From positions 1 through 64,000 of the forward strand of contig NZ_CP135436.1 of assembly GCF_032340315.1 (NCBI RefSeq): a DNA stretch of 64,000 nt. The letters are read 5' to 3'. Both the position numbers and the translations under genes were made by a program. Of the stretch, positions 1 through 9,721 are shown piece after piece (positions within the stretch are counted from its first letter, which is position 1; every line of letters begins with the position of its first letter). This DNA comes from Streptococcus sp. DTU_2020_1001019_1_SI_AUS_MUR_006. GTDB taxonomy: Bacteria > Bacillota > Bacilli > Lactobacillales > Streptococcaceae. The notes under the pieces are model-generated. The model was not told the DNA's origin. It saw nothing but the letters and a program-made list of their open reading frames with translations, and did no database searches.

Positions 1-44
1 CTTTCTCTTTTCAAAAATCCCGACTTGTGATAAGATAGGCTGGT

Positions 45-770
45 ATGCGTTTAGATAAATTATTAGCCCAGGAAAAAATCAGCCGTAAGGCCATGAAACA
101 AGCTCTTTTGAAAAAAGAAATCTTTGTAGATGGACACGCTGCTCGTTCCCTTGCACAGAATGTTGATACTGGATTACAAGAGCTGATTTTCAAAGATAAA
201 AAAATCCAAGGATATGAACACACCTACCTCATGCTCCACAAACCTAACGGAGTCGTGACGGCAAGCAAGGATAAAAAACTCCCAACTGTCATGGACCTTC
301 TTCCTCAGCATCTCCAGTCTGACCAACTCTACGCCATCGGCCGTCTGGATCGGGATACGACGGGTCTCCTCCTCTTAACGGATAATGGTCCCCTAGGTTT
401 TCAACTCCTCCATCCTCAGTATCATGTGGATAAAACTTACCAAGTAGAGGTCAATGGGCCACTGACTCCCGACCATATCCAAGAGTTTAAAGATGGGATT
501 GTTTTTCTTGATGGAACTATTTGTAAACCTGCTCAGCTTGAGATTCTATCTTCAAGCCCTAGTCTCAGCCGAGCCACCATCACCATCTCTGAAGGGAAAT
601 TTCATCAGGTCAAGAAAATGTTCCTCTCAGCCGGTGTCAAGGTCACTGCTCTCAAACGAGTTCAATTTGGAGATTTTATATTGGACCCTGAACTAGCAGA
701 AGGTGACTTCCGACTTCTAAACTCACAAGAATTGGCAATCATTCGTGACTTTCTTAGAAAAAGTGGTTAA
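45..770 (+). CDS. rsuA: RsuA-family 16S rRNA pseudouridine synthase
   Basis: A 241-residue protein of the RsuA/RluB/E/F family, which isomerises uridine to pseudouridine in rRNA. The N-terminus (about residues 1-50) reads as an S4-type RNA-binding domain (MRLDKLLAQ). The catalytic motif GRLDRDTTGLLLLT near residue 98 carries the conserved Asp. Length fits the small-subunit-type enzymes. It is monocistronic here, with a strong terminator hairpin starting four bases after the stop. The exact target base cannot be told from sequence; the RsuA name is a family-level call. Confidence 0.85.
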   Translation: MRLDKLLAQEKISRKAMKQALLKKEIFVDGHAARSLAQNVDTGLQELIFKDKKIQGYEHTYLMLHKPNGVVTASKDKKLPTVMDLLPQHLQSDQLYAIGRLDRDTTGLLLLTDNGPLGFQLLHPQYHVDKTYQVEVNGPLTPDHIQEFKDGIVFLDGTICKPAQLEILSSSPSLSRATITISEGKFHQVKKMFLSAGVKVTALKRVQFGDFILDPELAEGDFRLLNSQELAIIRDFLRKSG

Positions 771-773
771 AAA

Positions 774-803
774 ATGAGGTTGGGACAAAAGATCCCGACC
801 TCA
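774..803 (+). terminator. Intrinsic terminator of the rsuA-family gene
   Basis: Perfect 11-bp arms TGAGGTTGGGA and TCCCGACCTCA with a short A-rich loop, followed by TTTTTATTAG. It starts right after the pseudouridine synthase stop codon. Confidence 0.8.
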
Positions 804-945
804 CTTTTTATTAGCAATCAAACTTTGACGCGGTTGCTGATTGAACTTTTTGTTCGTCTTTTAGACTCCAAAAAGCTCCTAATCATCCTCGCGGGGCTGG
901 GACTACGAAATCGAGACTTTGTCTATCGATTTCTGTCACACCGCC
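804..945. other. Gene-free spacer with weak dyads
   Basis: No credible gene. It holds one hairpin-forming stretch near 907-935 (CGAAATCGA against TCGATTTCTG) downstream of the minus-strand rhodanese gene. There is no T-run, so it is not a convincing terminator. The spacer plus the preceding terminator resembles intergenic blocks that recur in streptococcal genomes, but no second copy is visible here. Confidence 0.3.
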
Positions 946-950
946 ATTTC

Positions 951-1334
951 TTATTTTTCAACTTTTACTTTCCCTGTCCAAGAATCCAATCCGTAAGAGA
1001 GGATATAGATTTCTGAGAAACCTTGTTTTTTCAAGAAAAGTGCTGCGTTTGTGACACGTTGCGCACGTTGGTTTTCATAGAGAAGGACAGGTTTATCCTT
1101 GCGAAGAGCTGCAAGACTTGTCTTCAATTGATTTGAAGGAATATTACGAGCTCCGAGGATATGTTTTCTGTGGAAGTCAGCTGGATCACGCAAGTCAATC
1201 AACTGACCTGTACGAATCAAAGACTCAAACTCTGCATTGTCTACAATTTTCGCTGCACGACGAATGCGAAGGTAGTTGTATCCCATCCAAGCCAACATCG
1301 CTACAATAAGTCCCCATAATACCCAAGTTACCAT
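951..1334 (-). CDS. Membrane-anchored rhodanese-like protein, catalytic Cys absent
   Basis: 127 residues. Residues 4-22 form one transmembrane segment and the rest a single rhodanese-fold domain (LIDLRDPADFHRKHILGARNI). Active rhodaneses have Cys at the start of the active-site loop; here the loop reads LLYENQRAQR, with Glu at that position, so sulfurtransferase activity is unlikely and a binding role is inferred. The start follows a good ribosome-binding site (GGAG) located in the end of yqgQ, only 5 nt upstream, so the two are cotranscribed. Confidence 0.8.
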   Translation of the reverse strand: MVTWVLWGLIVAMLAWMGYNYLRIRRAAKIVDNAEFESLIRTGQLIDLRDPADFHRKHILGARNIPSNQLKTSLAALRKDKPVLLYENQRAQRVTNAALFLKKQGFSEIYILSYGLDSWTGKVKVEK

Positions 1335-1339
1335 ATTAC

Positions 1340-1564
1340 CTAATCTCCATTTTTTTCTAAATAGTCTAATTCTAGTTTGTGCTCTCTGCGCAGAACAGCC
1401 TCCGCTTCAAGATAATCCAGCTTGTCCATCAAGCCTGCATCATAGATTCGAGATAGCTCGATCTTCATCAGTTCAATGTCATAGAGACGTTTTCCCATGT
1501 AGACAATGATACCAAACTGTTTGAGAAATTGTTGCACATCATAGAGTGTTTTCATAGCTTTCAT
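1340..1564 (-). CDS. yqgQ: YqgQ-family (DUF910) small protein
   Basis: A 74-residue acidic, helical protein with the MKTLYDVQQFLKQFG start typical of the YqgQ/DUF910 family, which has no established biochemical role. It is first in a two-gene unit with the rhodanese-like protein. An internal Met at residue 4 (MKTLYD) is an alternative start; neither start has a strong ribosome-binding site. Confidence 0.7.
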   Translation of the reverse strand: MKAMKTLYDVQQFLKQFGIIVYMGKRLYDIELMKIELSRIYDAGLMDKLDYLEAEAVLRREHKLELDYLEKNGD

Positions 1565-1613
1565 TTTAGCAAATAATCAGAGTTTTTTCAATAGTTCCCA
1601 TGGAAGACTATTT

Positions 1614-2081
1614 TTACTGCTTACTAATTTTCTTGATACTCCGATATAGAAGATACCCAGCAATCATTCCAACAAAATTCTGCAACAAATTGTGAGGGAT
1701 ATCTGTTAGGGCTGCCCCCAAACCTTTCATCCAAGAAGTCGCACATGCATATCCAGCTACCATAAGAAAAGTTGCCAAAACCAATCCAAGCCACTGCCAT
1801 TTTCCTTTAAAACCTGCAAAGTAACCCTGCAAGCCATGGAAAAGCAAGCTGAAAAACATCCAATGAGGATAACCTGAGATTAGGTCAATAATGAAACCTC
1901 CTAGACCTCCGACAATAGCTCCTTCCCGTTTTCCATAATAAAAAGCAGTAAAGAAAATACCAGCATCTAGTAGAGTTAAGATTCCTGTTTGGGTTGGGAT
2001 TTTGACAATATAACCTAAAACTACCGATAGGGCAGTTAGTATTGATAATAGGGCGATTTTACTTGTTTTGGTTTGCTTCAT
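1614..2081 (-). CDS. ECF transporter S component, probable B6/HMP specificity
   Basis: 155 residues with about five hydrophobic segments and no ATPase domain: the form of a substrate-binding S component that shares an EcfA/A'/T module encoded elsewhere. Features include an N-terminal helix ending ALSVVLGYIVKIP and a GGLGGFIIDLISGYP motif. It overlaps the 3' end of the pyridoxal/HMP kinase gene by 23 nt, so it is translationally coupled to it. That linkage suggests the imported vitamin is the kinase substrate (pyridoxine-type or hydroxymethylpyrimidine); the sequence alone does not decide which. Confidence 0.75.
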   Translation of the reverse strand: MKQTKTSKIALLSILTALSVVLGYIVKIPTQTGILTLLDAGIFFTAFYYGKREGAIVGGLGGFIIDLISGYPHWMFFSLLFHGLQGYFAGFKGKWQWLGLVLATFLMVAGYACATSWMKGLGAALTDIPHNLLQNFVGMIAGYLLYRSIKKISKQ

Positions 2082-2832
2082 ACTGTCTCACTCCATATTG
2101 ATCTGCTTGTGCAATGGCACGGTAAACAAAGGCTTTGGAAGTTTCAATTGCTGGTAATAGTTCCTCTCCCTTGACTAACTGACTAGCAATACTTGATGCA
2201 AAGGTACATCCTGCACCAGCATTTTGTCCTTGGATAACTGGATTTTCAAGAATCGTGAAATTCTCCCCATCATAAAAGACATCCACAGCCTTATCCTGAC
2301 TGAGGCGATTTCCACCCTTGATAATCACTGCTGGTGCACCCAAGTCATGTAATTTCTGCGCTGCAGCCTTCATATCTTCCAGACTTTCAATCTTTTGGCC
2401 TGCAAGCAACTCTGCCTCAGGAAGATTCGGAGTAATCACTGATACATAAGGGAAAAAGCGAATCAACTCTTGACAGAGCTCACTGACTGCAACGTCGTGC
2501 GTTTCCTTACAAACCAATACAGGGTCCAAGACTACTGGAACTCCTAATCTTTCCTTAATGAAATTCAATGCTTTTTCAGCAACACCGACTGTCGGCAAGA
2601 GACCAATCTTAATCCCTCCAAAGTCTACACTTTTCAGGCTATCCAACTGTTGTTGGAAAATAGTCTCATCCGTCGGAAAGACTTCAAAACCATTTTCTGT
2701 CAAAGCAGTCAAGCAGGTCATGGCTACAAATCCATGCAAACCATTCAAAGTATAGGTGGCAAGGTCAGCAGCCAGTCCACCTCCACTAAAAATATCATTT
2801 CCTGAAAGTGCTAAAATACGATTATTCTTCAT
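2059..2832 (-). CDS. pdxK: PdxK/ThiD-type pyridoxal or HMP(-P) kinase
   Basis: 257-residue ribokinase-fold kinase. It starts with [17 protein letters not shown] (substrate loop), has [10 protein letters not shown] in the middle, and the anion-hole motif [13 protein letters not shown] near residue 205, with Cys in the position often Asp in the superfamily, as in Gram-positive ThiD/PdxK proteins. It phosphorylates pyridoxal-type B6 vitamers and/or hydroxymethylpyrimidine. It overlaps truA by 11 nt upstream and the S component by 23 nt downstream, giving a three-gene operon. Vitamin B6 salvage is favoured because no thiamine genes are nearby. Confidence 0.8.
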   Translation of the reverse strand: MKNNRILALSGNDIFSGGGLAADLATYTLNGLHGFVAMTCLTALTENGFEVFPTDETIFQQQLDSLKSVDFGGIKIGLLPTVGVAEKALNFIKERLGVPVVLDPVLVCKETHDVAVSELCQELIRFFPYVSVITPNLPEAELLAGQKIESLEDMKAAAQKLHDLGAPAVIIKGGNRLSQDKAVDVFYDGENFTILENPVIQGQNAGAGCTFASSIASQLVKGEELLPAIETSKAFVYRAIAQADQYGVRQYEANQNK

Positions 2833-3571
2833 AACGAATCTCCTTCAAATACAAACCATTAGGCGCTGCAGTTGGACCTGCCAACTGTCTGTCTTTTTTC
2901 TCCAAGATGAGGTCAATCTGTTCAATCGGCATACGGTTGTTACCAATTTTCAGCAGGGTTCCGACCATATTTCGAATCTGCTTATAGAGGAAACCATTGC
3001 CTGAGAAGGTAAAGGTCAAAAACTGCCCTGTTTTATCAACCCTAAGACTAGCTTCTGTAATCGTCCTAACCTTGTCCTCCACGCTAGTTCCTGATGCTGT
3101 AAAACCAGTAAAGTCATGCGTTCCTTCCAGTTTTTTTACAGCAAGCTGCATCCGCTCCACATCGAGTGGATAGGGATAATGAGTCGCATAATGGCGACGC
3201 ATAGGATTTTTAGGACGTCCTCTATCCACGATAAACTCGTAGGTCTTGCTATGCTTGGCATAACGGCAATGAAAATCATCGGCCACAATCTCAATCGAAA
3301 TCACATCGATATCTTCAGGGCTTTGGGTATCGAGAGCAAAGCGAAGTTTCTCCTCATCCATCTGATAGGGAAGATCAAAGTGGATGACCTGTCCTAAAGC
3401 ATGAACGCCACTGTCCGTTCGCCCAGCGCCATGAATGGTAATAGCTTGTCCTTTATTTAATTTGGTTAAAGTTTTTTCAATTTCCTCCTGAACACTACGC
3501 GCATGAGGTTGCCGCTGAAAACCAGCAAAAGCGTAGCCATCATAGGAAATGATTGCTTTATATCTAGTCAT
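2822..3571 (-). CDS. truA: tRNA pseudouridine synthase A
   Basis: 249 residues, full length for TruA, which modifies U38-40 in tRNA anticodon arms. The catalytic motif [12 protein letters not shown] (residues 50-61) carries the conserved Asp. The [15 protein letters not shown] helix near residue 210 ([14 protein letters not shown]) is also typical. It is the first gene of the truA-pdxK-S component operon. Confidence 0.95.
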   Translation of the reverse strand: MTRYKAIISYDGYAFAGFQRQPHARSVQEEIEKTLTKLNKGQAITIHGAGRTDSGVHALGQVIHFDLPYQMDEEKLRFALDTQSPEDIDVISIEIVADDFHCRYAKHSKTYEFIVDRGRPKNPMRRHYATHYPYPLDVERMQLAVKKLEGTHDFTGFTASGTSVEDKVRTITEASLRVDKTGQFLTFTFSGNGFLYKQIRNMVGTLLKIGNNRMPIEQIDLILEKKDRQLAGPTAAPNGLYLKEIRYEE

Positions 3572-3656
3572 GTATCTATTTTATCAAGAAAATTTCTCTG
3601 CAACAAGTTTGAAAACCAAAAATTGTACGGGGACAGTTCTTGGTATCATCTAGTTT

Positions 3657-4112
3657 TTATCTAGATCTTCTCATTATGTATTTTCTCTCTGGAACTTCAA
3701 TGGTTTCAACGATTTCAAATCCCTCTTTGTGGTAGAGATTTTTGGCTCTTTGATTTGATTCAAAAACCGTTAGGGAAATACTCTCTATTTCTTTATTTTC
3801 AAACATTTCTTGAAGAAAGTATTGAAAAGCTTTTCGACCTAATCCTTTCCCCTGCTTATGTGGAGCTATGAGAAATCTTCCAATATGAAGATTTTTATCT
3901 TCTAGTTTGATTTTCTGGATGATGCCTACAAACTCTTCTCCAGCAAAAATGGAAAAAATCCCTTCCATCTTTTGCAAAGATTGGGCAATCAAGGGATAAG
4001 AAATCTTTGGTCCCATCCATTGCTTCTGAAAACTTTCTCCCAAAGCATTAGACCACTGACAAATGAGTTGGGCATTTTCTAACTGAAGTCCTTTTTCAAA
4101 GTGAATTTTCAT
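3657..4112 (-). CDS. GNAT N-acetyltransferase
   Basis: 151 residues from the Met of MKIHFEKG; ten in-frame residues upstream are possible but unlikely. Acetyl-CoA motif A is visible as RFLIAPHKQGKGLGRKAFQY, and the C-terminus has the NQRAKNLYHKEGFE signature of RimI-like GNATs. Substrate unknown. It lies alone between truA and the prepilin peptidase gene. Confidence 0.75.
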   Translation of the reverse strand: MKIHFEKGLQLENAQLICQWSNALGESFQKQWMGPKISYPLIAQSLQKMEGIFSIFAGEEFVGIIQKIKLEDKNLHIGRFLIAPHKQGKGLGRKAFQYFLQEMFENKEIESISLTVFESNQRAKNLYHKEGFEIVETIEVPERKYIMRRSR

Positions 4113-4167
4113 ATTTGTTCCTAAAACTTCTCCTGCATCCAACTATTATACTCTTTCTTTTATCTTT

Positions 4168-4175
4168 TCCGAATA
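4168..4175 (+). promoter_or_regulatory. Candidate ComX (SigX) cin-box of cclA
   Basis: TCCGAATA matches the late-competence cin-box TACGAATA at 7 of 8 positions and follows a T-rich stretch. It ends only 7 nt before the cclA start codon, so transcription from it would begin at or very near the ATG. Homologous prepilin peptidases are late competence genes in pneumococcus. Confidence 0.5.
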
Positions 4176-4182
4176 AATAAGT

Positions 4183-4842
4183 ATGATTCATCTTTACTTT
4201 TTTCTTGTTGGAGCGATTCTTGCTTCCTTTCTAGGTTTAGTCGTTGATCGTTTTCCTGAGCAATCCATCGTCTTTCCTGCTAGCCACTGTGATTCTTGTC
4301 AGACTCATTTGAAACCACTGGATTTGATTCCGATTGTTTCTCAAGTAGTCTATCGCTTTCGCTGTCGCTATTGCAAGGCTCGCTATCCTGTTTGGTATGC
4401 CCTCTTTGAGTTGTGCTTAGGACTGCTCTTTCTAGCTGGGTCTTTGGGATTTCTAACTCTAAGTCAAGTCATCCTAGTCACTGCTGGCTTGACTTTGAGC
4501 ATCTATGACCTTCGTCATCAAGAATATCCCTTGCTAGTCTGGCTGACTTTCCACCTAGTCCTCATGGTATGCTGTGGTTGGAATCTAATCATGGCTTTCT
4601 TCTTGATTCTTGGAATCATTGCCCATGTTATTGATATTCGCATTGGAGCAGGTGATTTTCTCTTTCTAGCCTCTTGTGCACTCGCCTTTACACTTACAGA
4701 AATTCTGATTTTAATTCAATTTGCTTCCACAACTGGCATTCTAGCCTTTCTCCTACTAAAGAAAAAGGAAAGACTTCCTTTTGTGCCCTTCCTCTTGCTT
4801 GCTGCTTGCATGATTATTTTTGGTAAGCTACTGCTTGTCTGA
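4183..4842 (+). CDS. cclA: Type IV prepilin peptidase/methylase for competence pilins
   Basis: 219-residue integral membrane aspartyl protease (about 6-7 helices) that cleaves and N-methylates ComG-type prepilins. The cytoplasmic zinc-like Cys pairs are present (CDSCQ near 36 and CRYCK near 60). Both catalytic aspartates are visible: YDLRHQEYP (Asp near 108) and the GAGDF motif near 161. It converges on trpA, and the two coding regions overlap by 29 bp tail to tail. No Shine-Dalgarno is evident; see the cin-box. Confidence 0.88.
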   Translation: MIHLYFFLVGAILASFLGLVVDRFPEQSIVFPASHCDSCQTHLKPLDLIPIVSQVVYRFRCRYCKARYPVWYALFELCLGLLFLAGSLGFLTLSQVILVTAGLTLSIYDLRHQEYPLLVWLTFHLVLMVCCGWNLIMAFFLILGIIAHVIDIRIGAGDFLFLASCALAFTLTEILILIQFASTTGILAFLLLKKKERLPFVPFLLLAACMIIFGKLLLV

Positions 4843-5596
4843 TAAAGTCAGCGATTTCTGCTACTTGTCCTCCATGTAGAGCCTTAACAATCTTGGAACC
4901 GACGATAACGCCATCTGATACTGCATTAAAGCGTTCTACATCAGCTTGTGTGGATACACCAAAACCGGTCAAGACTGGAATGTCAGCCACTTGATGCAGT
5001 TGAGCCAAGTGCTTGTCCAAGTCATCTCGGTAATTTCCTGCTTTCCCTGTCACCCCGTTAATGGCAACAGCATAAACAAAACCTTCTGCCCCTTCAATGA
5101 GTTCTTTTTGACGCTCCATTCCTGTCGTCAAGCTGACAAGTGGAATCAAAGCAATGTCTGTATTCACCAAAAAGGGCTCTACAAAGTTAGCATGCTCATG
5201 AGGCAGGTCTGGAATAATCAATCCCTTAACCGCTGTATCAGAAAGGTCTTTGACAAATTTCTCAATACCGTACTGAAAGAGGGGGTTAAAGTAGGTCATG
5301 ATAACAAGTGGAACTTCTGTTTCAATAGTCTTCAAAGTTTCAACTAAAGCCTGGGTAGAGGTTCCGCGAGCTAGACTGCTCAAGCCTGCTTCTTCGATAA
5401 CTGGACCGTCTGCAACAGGGTCTGAAAAGGGAACTCCTATCTCAATGGTAGACACACCCAAGTCTTCTAAAAAGTGGATTGTTTCAGCAAGACCATCTAA
5501 TCCTTTTTCGTGGTCTCCAGCCATGATATAGGGAACAAAAATTCCCTTTCCTGCTGCTTTAATTGCATTCAATTTTTCTGTTAGTGTCTTAGGCAT
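4814..5596 (-). CDS. trpA: Tryptophan synthase alpha chain
   Basis: 260-residue TIM barrel that cleaves indole-3-glycerol phosphate to indole and glyceraldehyde-3-phosphate. The catalytic Glu52 and Asp63 are in [15 protein letters not shown], and the phosphate-binding GFGVST motif lies near 211. It overlaps trpB by 8 nt and is the last gene of the trp operon. Its 3' end overlaps that of cclA. Confidence 0.96.
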   Translation of the reverse strand: MPKTLTEKLNAIKAAGKGIFVPYIMAGDHEKGLDGLAETIHFLEDLGVSTIEIGVPFSDPVADGPVIEEAGLSSLARGTSTQALVETLKTIETEVPLVIMTYFNPLFQYGIEKFVKDLSDTAVKGLIIPDLPHEHANFVEPFLVNTDIALIPLVSLTTGMERQKELIEGAEGFVYAVAINGVTGKAGNYRDDLDKHLAQLHQVADIPVLTGFGVSTQADVERFNAVSDGVIVGSKIVKALHGGQVAEIADFIRQAVAYQK

Positions 5597-6812
5597 GAGC
5601 TTCTCCCTTCTTTGCTGCGTCTGCTTCCAAGCGGTCTTTAACTTGAACTACATCCTTGTCTCCGCGACCTGATAGACAGACAATCATAGACTTGTCTGGA
5701 CCAAGTTCTTTGGCTAATTTCACCGCAAAGGCGATAGCGTGACTAGACTCCAAGGCAGGGATAATCCCTTCCACACGAGACAAGAGTTGGAATCCTTCCA
5801 AGGCCTCTTCATCTGTCACAGGAACATAGGTCGCACGCTTGATATCGTGGTAATGAGAATGTTCTGGACCGATACCTGGGTAGTCCAAACCTGCTGAGAT
5901 AGAGAAGGCTTCTAAGATTTGTCCATGGGCATCTTGGAGAACATCCATGAGAGAACCGTGAAGAACTCCTGGGCGACCCTTGGTCAAGGTAGCTGCGTGA
6001 TGCTCTGTATCCACACCAAGTCCTGCCGCTTCAGCTCCATACATAGCTACAGATTCATCTTCCACAAATGGATGGAAGAGACCGATAGCATTAGAACCAC
6101 CACCTACACAGGCTACTAGGGCATCTGGCAAATCTTGCCCTGTCAAGTCACGGTACTGTTGTTTTGCTTCTCGACCGATAACACTTTGGAAATCACGCAC
6201 AATTTCTGGAAAAGGATGAGGCCCCAAGGCAGAACCAAGGATATAGTGGGTATCATCGATGTTGGCTACCCATGAACGAAGGGCTGCATTGACCGCGTCT
6301 TTAAGCACGCGCGAGCCATCTGTTACAGCTTCCACCTTGGCTCCCAAAAGTTCCATACGAAAGACATTGAGGGCTTGGCGTTTAACATCTTCCTCACCCA
6401 TATAGATAGTACATTCCATGTTGAAAAGGGCTGCAGCTGTTGCAGTTGCTACACCGTGCTGACCGGCACCAGTTTCAGCGATAATTTTCTTTTTGCCCAT
6501 GCGTTTAGCAAGAAGAACTTGGCCCAAGGCATTATTAATCTTGTGGGCACCTGTATGGTTGAGGTCTTCACGTTTGAGGTAAATCTTGGCTCCTCCAATA
6601 TGCTGGGTCAAGTTTTTTGCGTAGTAAAGAGGAGTTTCACGCCCCACATACTGGCGCAAGAGTTGGTTTAATTCCTCTTGGAAACTTGGATCTGCCTGAC
6701 TTTCACGATAAGCTTCTTCCAAGTCCAATACTGCTGTCATCAATGTTTCTGGGACGAAACGTCCGCCGAATTTTCCGTAAAATCCATCTTTATTTGGTTC
6801 TTGATATGCCAT
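5589..6812 (-). CDS. trpB: Tryptophan synthase beta chain (operon copy)
   Basis: 407-residue PLP enzyme joining indole and serine to make tryptophan. PLP Lys91 lies in TGAHKINN, catalytic Glu113 in [11 protein letters not shown], the phosphate-binding loop is [10 protein letters not shown], and a GRGDKD motif is near the C-terminus. It sits between trpF and trpA, overlapping both (23 and 8 nt), so it is the partner of the TrpA encoded next to it. A distinct second TrpB lies upstream of trpE. Confidence 0.96.
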   Translation of the reverse strand: MAYQEPNKDGFYGKFGGRFVPETLMTAVLDLEEAYRESQADPSFQEELNQLLRQYVGRETPLYYAKNLTQHIGGAKIYLKREDLNHTGAHKINNALGQVLLAKRMGKKKIIAETGAGQHGVATATAAALFNMECTIYMGEEDVKRQALNVFRMELLGAKVEAVTDGSRVLKDAVNAALRSWVANIDDTHYILGSALGPHPFPEIVRDFQSVIGREAKQQYRDLTGQDLPDALVACVGGGSNAIGLFHPFVEDESVAMYGAEAAGLGVDTEHHAATLTKGRPGVLHGSLMDVLQDAHGQILEAFSISAGLDYPGIGPEHSHYHDIKRATYVPVTDEEALEGFQLLSRVEGIIPALESSHAIAFAVKLAKELGPDKSMIVCLSGRGDKDVVQVKDRLEADAAKKGEAHA

Positions 6813-7389
6813 TCTTTACCCTCTCTATAAATCTTCTAATCTTTTCATGATCTTTTTGTCCGTCTGTTTCTACTCCGCTTGATACATCTACTGCAAAGGG
6901 AGAGAAATACTGAATTGCTTCTTCTACATTATCTTCGTTAAGCCCACCTGCGATGAGGAAAGGCTGAGATAGTTCTGTCGTATCCAGTTGCCCCCAGTCA
7001 AATGTTTGTCCACTCCCTGCGACAGGTGCATCAAAGAGTAGATAATCTGCCTGAGAATTGGGTACATGCCCCCTTTCATCCACCTGAACAGCCTGAATGC
7101 TGGCACAAGGCAAATTCTCAAACAAATCATCCGCCACCTGACCATGAATTTGAACTAAGTCCAAACCAATCTTTTCAATCGCTTCTAGTAGTTCTTCCCG
7201 ACTTGGTGAAACAAATACCCCAACTTTTTTTACATTTGTAGGAATAATCTCAGCCAGTTCTATTGCTTGTTCCAAGGTCACCTGTCTTTTGCTAGGAGCA
7301 AAGACAAAACCGATATAGTCGGCCCCTGCTAACACAGCTGTTTCTACCGCTCCTTTGGTCGATAGTCCACAAATCTTAACCTTTGTCAA
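6790..7389 (-). CDS. trpF: Phosphoribosylanthranilate isomerase
   Basis: 199-residue TIM barrel. The catalytic Cys is in VKICGLST at the N-terminus, the catalytic Asp in [11 protein letters not shown] near residue 118, and the phosphate site in [10 protein letters not shown] near residue 169. It overlaps trpC by 14 nt and trpB by 23 nt. Confidence 0.95.
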   Translation of the reverse strand: MTKVKICGLSTKGAVETAVLAGADYIGFVFAPSKRQVTLEQAIELAEIIPTNVKKVGVFVSPSREELLEAIEKIGLDLVQIHGQVADDLFENLPCASIQAVQVDERGHVPNSQADYLLFDAPVAGSGQTFDWGQLDTTELSQPFLIAGGLNEDNVEEAIQYFSPFAVDVSSGVETDGQKDHEKIRRFIERVKNGISRTK

Positions 7390-8143
7390 TCTGCAACTCC
7401 TTGATTCTCTGGGCTACATCTTCTGCTTGCATGAGGGCTGTTCCCACCAAAATTCCGTTAAAGTATGGTGCAACACGTTTTGCATCCTCCTCTGTAAAAA
7501 TAGCAGATTCAGAAATGTAGAAGCAATCGTCCTTAAAGTATTGGGCCAAGTCTACGCTAGTCTGCAAGTCAACTTCAAAGGTAGTCAAATTACGATTATT
7601 CACACCAATAATTTGAGCGCCAAGACGGTGGGCAACTTCTAGCTCTGCTAGATTATGAGTTTCCACCAAAACTTCTAGACCTAGCTCTGTCGCATAGTCA
7701 TACAGTTCCTTGAGGCGTTCTTCTGATAAAGCCGCTACGATGAGCAAGATAACTGTCGCACCTGCATTGCGAGCACGGATGATTTGCTTTTCATCGATGA
7801 TAAAGTCCTTGTTCAGTGTCGGAATCTGTACTTGATTGGAAATCTCACGAAGATAATCCAAATGACCCTTGAAGAAAACTTCGTCTGTCAGAACAGAAAT
7901 CATAACCGCGCCATTCGCTTCATAAGTCTGGGCCTGTTGAACGATATCCACATCCAGATTGATATCACCCATACTTGGACTCGCCTTCTTGACCTCCGCA
8001 ATGATTTGCAAACGGTCCTGATGGTTTTTCAAATATTCAGCTAAGCGATAGCTTTCACGCAAGGGTTGAAGCTCCTCTCGCTCCATCATTTCAACTTCAC
8101 GCGCCTTTTGCTCTAGGATACGTGATAAAAATTCCTGACTCAT
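7376..8143 (-). CDS. trpC: Indole-3-glycerol phosphate synthase
   Basis: 255-residue TIM barrel closing the indole ring. The [13 protein letters not shown] motif (catalytic Lys) is near residue 48, [10 protein letters not shown] near 84, [10 protein letters not shown] near 179, and [10 protein letters not shown] near 210. It is a stand-alone TrpC, not fused to TrpF. Its ATG overlaps the trpD stop (4-nt overlap). Confidence 0.96.
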   Translation of the reverse strand: MSQEFLSRILEQKAREVEMMEREELQPLRESYRLAEYLKNHQDRLQIIAEVKKASPSMGDINLDVDIVQQAQTYEANGAVMISVLTDEVFFKGHLDYLREISNQVQIPTLNKDFIIDEKQIIRARNAGATVILLIVAALSEERLKELYDYATELGLEVLVETHNLAELEVAHRLGAQIIGVNNRNLTTFEVDLQTSVDLAQYFKDDCFYISESAIFTEEDAKRVAPYFNGILVGTALMQAEDVAQRIKELQIDKG

Positions 8144-9144
8144 CTTTGATACTCCTGTAATAGTCTGAGTTTTTCAAGGGCCTTACCACTGGCAATTACT
8201 TGACGTGCCAATTCAACTCCGTCCTTGATACTGTCTGTTTTACCATTGGCGTAGAATCCTAGACCAGCATTTAAAACGGTTGTTTCCAAGAATGGACTTG
8301 GTTCGTTATTAAGAACACTGACAAGAATGGCTGCATTCTCATGCGCATTTCCGCCACGAATGTCCTCAATGGCAATGCGTTCCATTCCCAAATCTTCTGG
8401 AGTAAAGGTTGACAAAGTGATTTCACCATTTTCAAGAAGGGCAATGCTGGTAGTACCATTCAAACCAGCTTCATCCAATCCTTGTGGACCAGCTACTACG
8501 ATAGCACGTTTTCGACCCATGTTTTTCAAAACCTGAGCTGTACTTTCTAGAAGTTCTGGACGACTAATTCCTAGAAGCTGTGTTTCCAAGACCATTGGGT
8601 GAATCAGTGGACCTGTCAAATTCATGATAGTTGGAATTCCCAACTCCAAGCGTGCTGGCATGATATATTTCATAGCTGGGTGCATGTTTTTGGCGAAGAG
8701 AAAGACAATTCCTGTTTGGTCAAATACCTTACCCAATTGTGATGGTTTAAGGTCAATATTGATTCCCAAAGCTTGCAAGACATCTGCTGAACCAGATTTA
8801 GAAGAAATAGAGCGATTTCCATGTTTAGCCATGTGGATTCCTCCACCTGCCAAGACAAAGGCTGCAGTTGTAGAAATGTTGAAGCTAAATGACTTATCTC
8901 CACCTGTACCACAATTATCCATAGCATCTTGAATGTTGGTTGGAATGTGTTGAGCATGTCCTCTCATAACTTGGGCGAGGGCTGTTCTTTCTTCAGGTGT
9001 TTCTCCCTTCATCTTGAGGGCTAAAAGAAGTGAAGCGATTTGTGCTTCTGTCACTCGCCCTGTTACGATGCGTTCGATCACATCTGTCATTTCAACACTT
9101 GATAAATCTTCAAAGTTCGCTAATTTTTCAATAATTTCTTTCAT
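8140..9144 (-). CDS. trpD: Anthranilate phosphoribosyltransferase
   Basis: 334 residues. The PRPP-binding glycine-rich motif [17 protein letters not shown] is near residue 77, followed by [20 protein letters not shown], both diagnostic of TrpD. It is not fused to TrpG. Ten nucleotides separate it from trpG upstream. Confidence 0.96.
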   Translation of the reverse strand: MKEIIEKLANFEDLSSVEMTDVIERIVTGRVTEAQIASLLLALKMKGETPEERTALAQVMRGHAQHIPTNIQDAMDNCGTGGDKSFSFNISTTAAFVLAGGGIHMAKHGNRSISSKSGSADVLQALGINIDLKPSQLGKVFDQTGIVFLFAKNMHPAMKYIMPARLELGIPTIMNLTGPLIHPMVLETQLLGISRPELLESTAQVLKNMGRKRAIVVAGPQGLDEAGLNGTTSIALLENGEITLSTFTPEDLGMERIAIEDIRGGNAHENAAILVSVLNNEPSPFLETTVLNAGLGFYANGKTDSIKDGVELARQVIASGKALEKLRLLQEYQR

Positions 9145-9154
9145 TTTGTCTTCC

Positions 9155-9721
9155 TCACTTTAAAACTTTCTCGATAAAATTCTGAATAGACGATAGGCCA
9201 TCTGGCGTTCCAATACTTTCTGGATGATACTGCAAGCCATAAATCGGCAAGGTTTTGTGTTGAATACCCATAATGGCTTGGTCATCTGTCGAACGAGCTG
9301 TCACTTCAAACTCTTCTGGCATCTCTTCAATTAAAATACTGTGGTAACGCATGACTGGACGATTGTCCTCGATTCCTTGATAGAGAACGGAAGGAGTCTC
9401 AAATCGAATCTGGCTTTGTTTGCCGTGCATAACTTTAGGAGCCAAACCCAACTTACCACCGAAGACTTCCGCGATGGCTTGGTGTCCCAAACAAATCCCT
9501 AGAATCGGTTTCTTACCTGCAAAATCACGAATCATTTCTTCCATCTTCCCAGCATCAGCTGGCCAACCTGGACCAGGAGAAAAGACTAATCCATCTGCCT
9601 TTGTAGCTTCTTCATAAAGAGTTGGATCATCATTTCTCAAAACCTGAACTTTTGCGAAATTCCCAATGTATTGGGCTAGGTTATAGGTAAATGAATCATA
9701 ATTATCAATCAATAAAATCAT
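9155..9721 (-). CDS. trpG: Anthranilate synthase component II (glutaminase)
   Basis: 188-residue class I glutamine amidotransferase supplying ammonia to TrpE. The nucleophile Cys77 is in GICLGHQ; the His-Glu pair is in LQYHPESI near residue 167. The ATG overlaps the trpE stop by 4 nt. A dual role in folate synthesis (PabA) is known for some Gram-positive homologues and cannot be excluded. Confidence 0.95.
   Translation of the reverse strand: MILLIDNYDSFTYNLAQYIGNFAKVQVLRNDDPTLYEEATKADGLVFSPGPGWPADAGKMEEMIRDFAGKKPILGICLGHQAIAEVFGGKLGLAPKVMHGKQSQIRFETPSVLYQGIEDNRPVMRYHSILIEEMPEEFEVTARSTDDQAIMGIQHKTLPIYGLQYHPESIGTPDGLSSIQNFIEKVLK

Noticed and set aside
774..1016. An 80-codon plus-strand frame after the rsuA-family gene
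   Set aside because: It covers the terminator hairpin and the 3' end of the rhodanese gene; no start signal.
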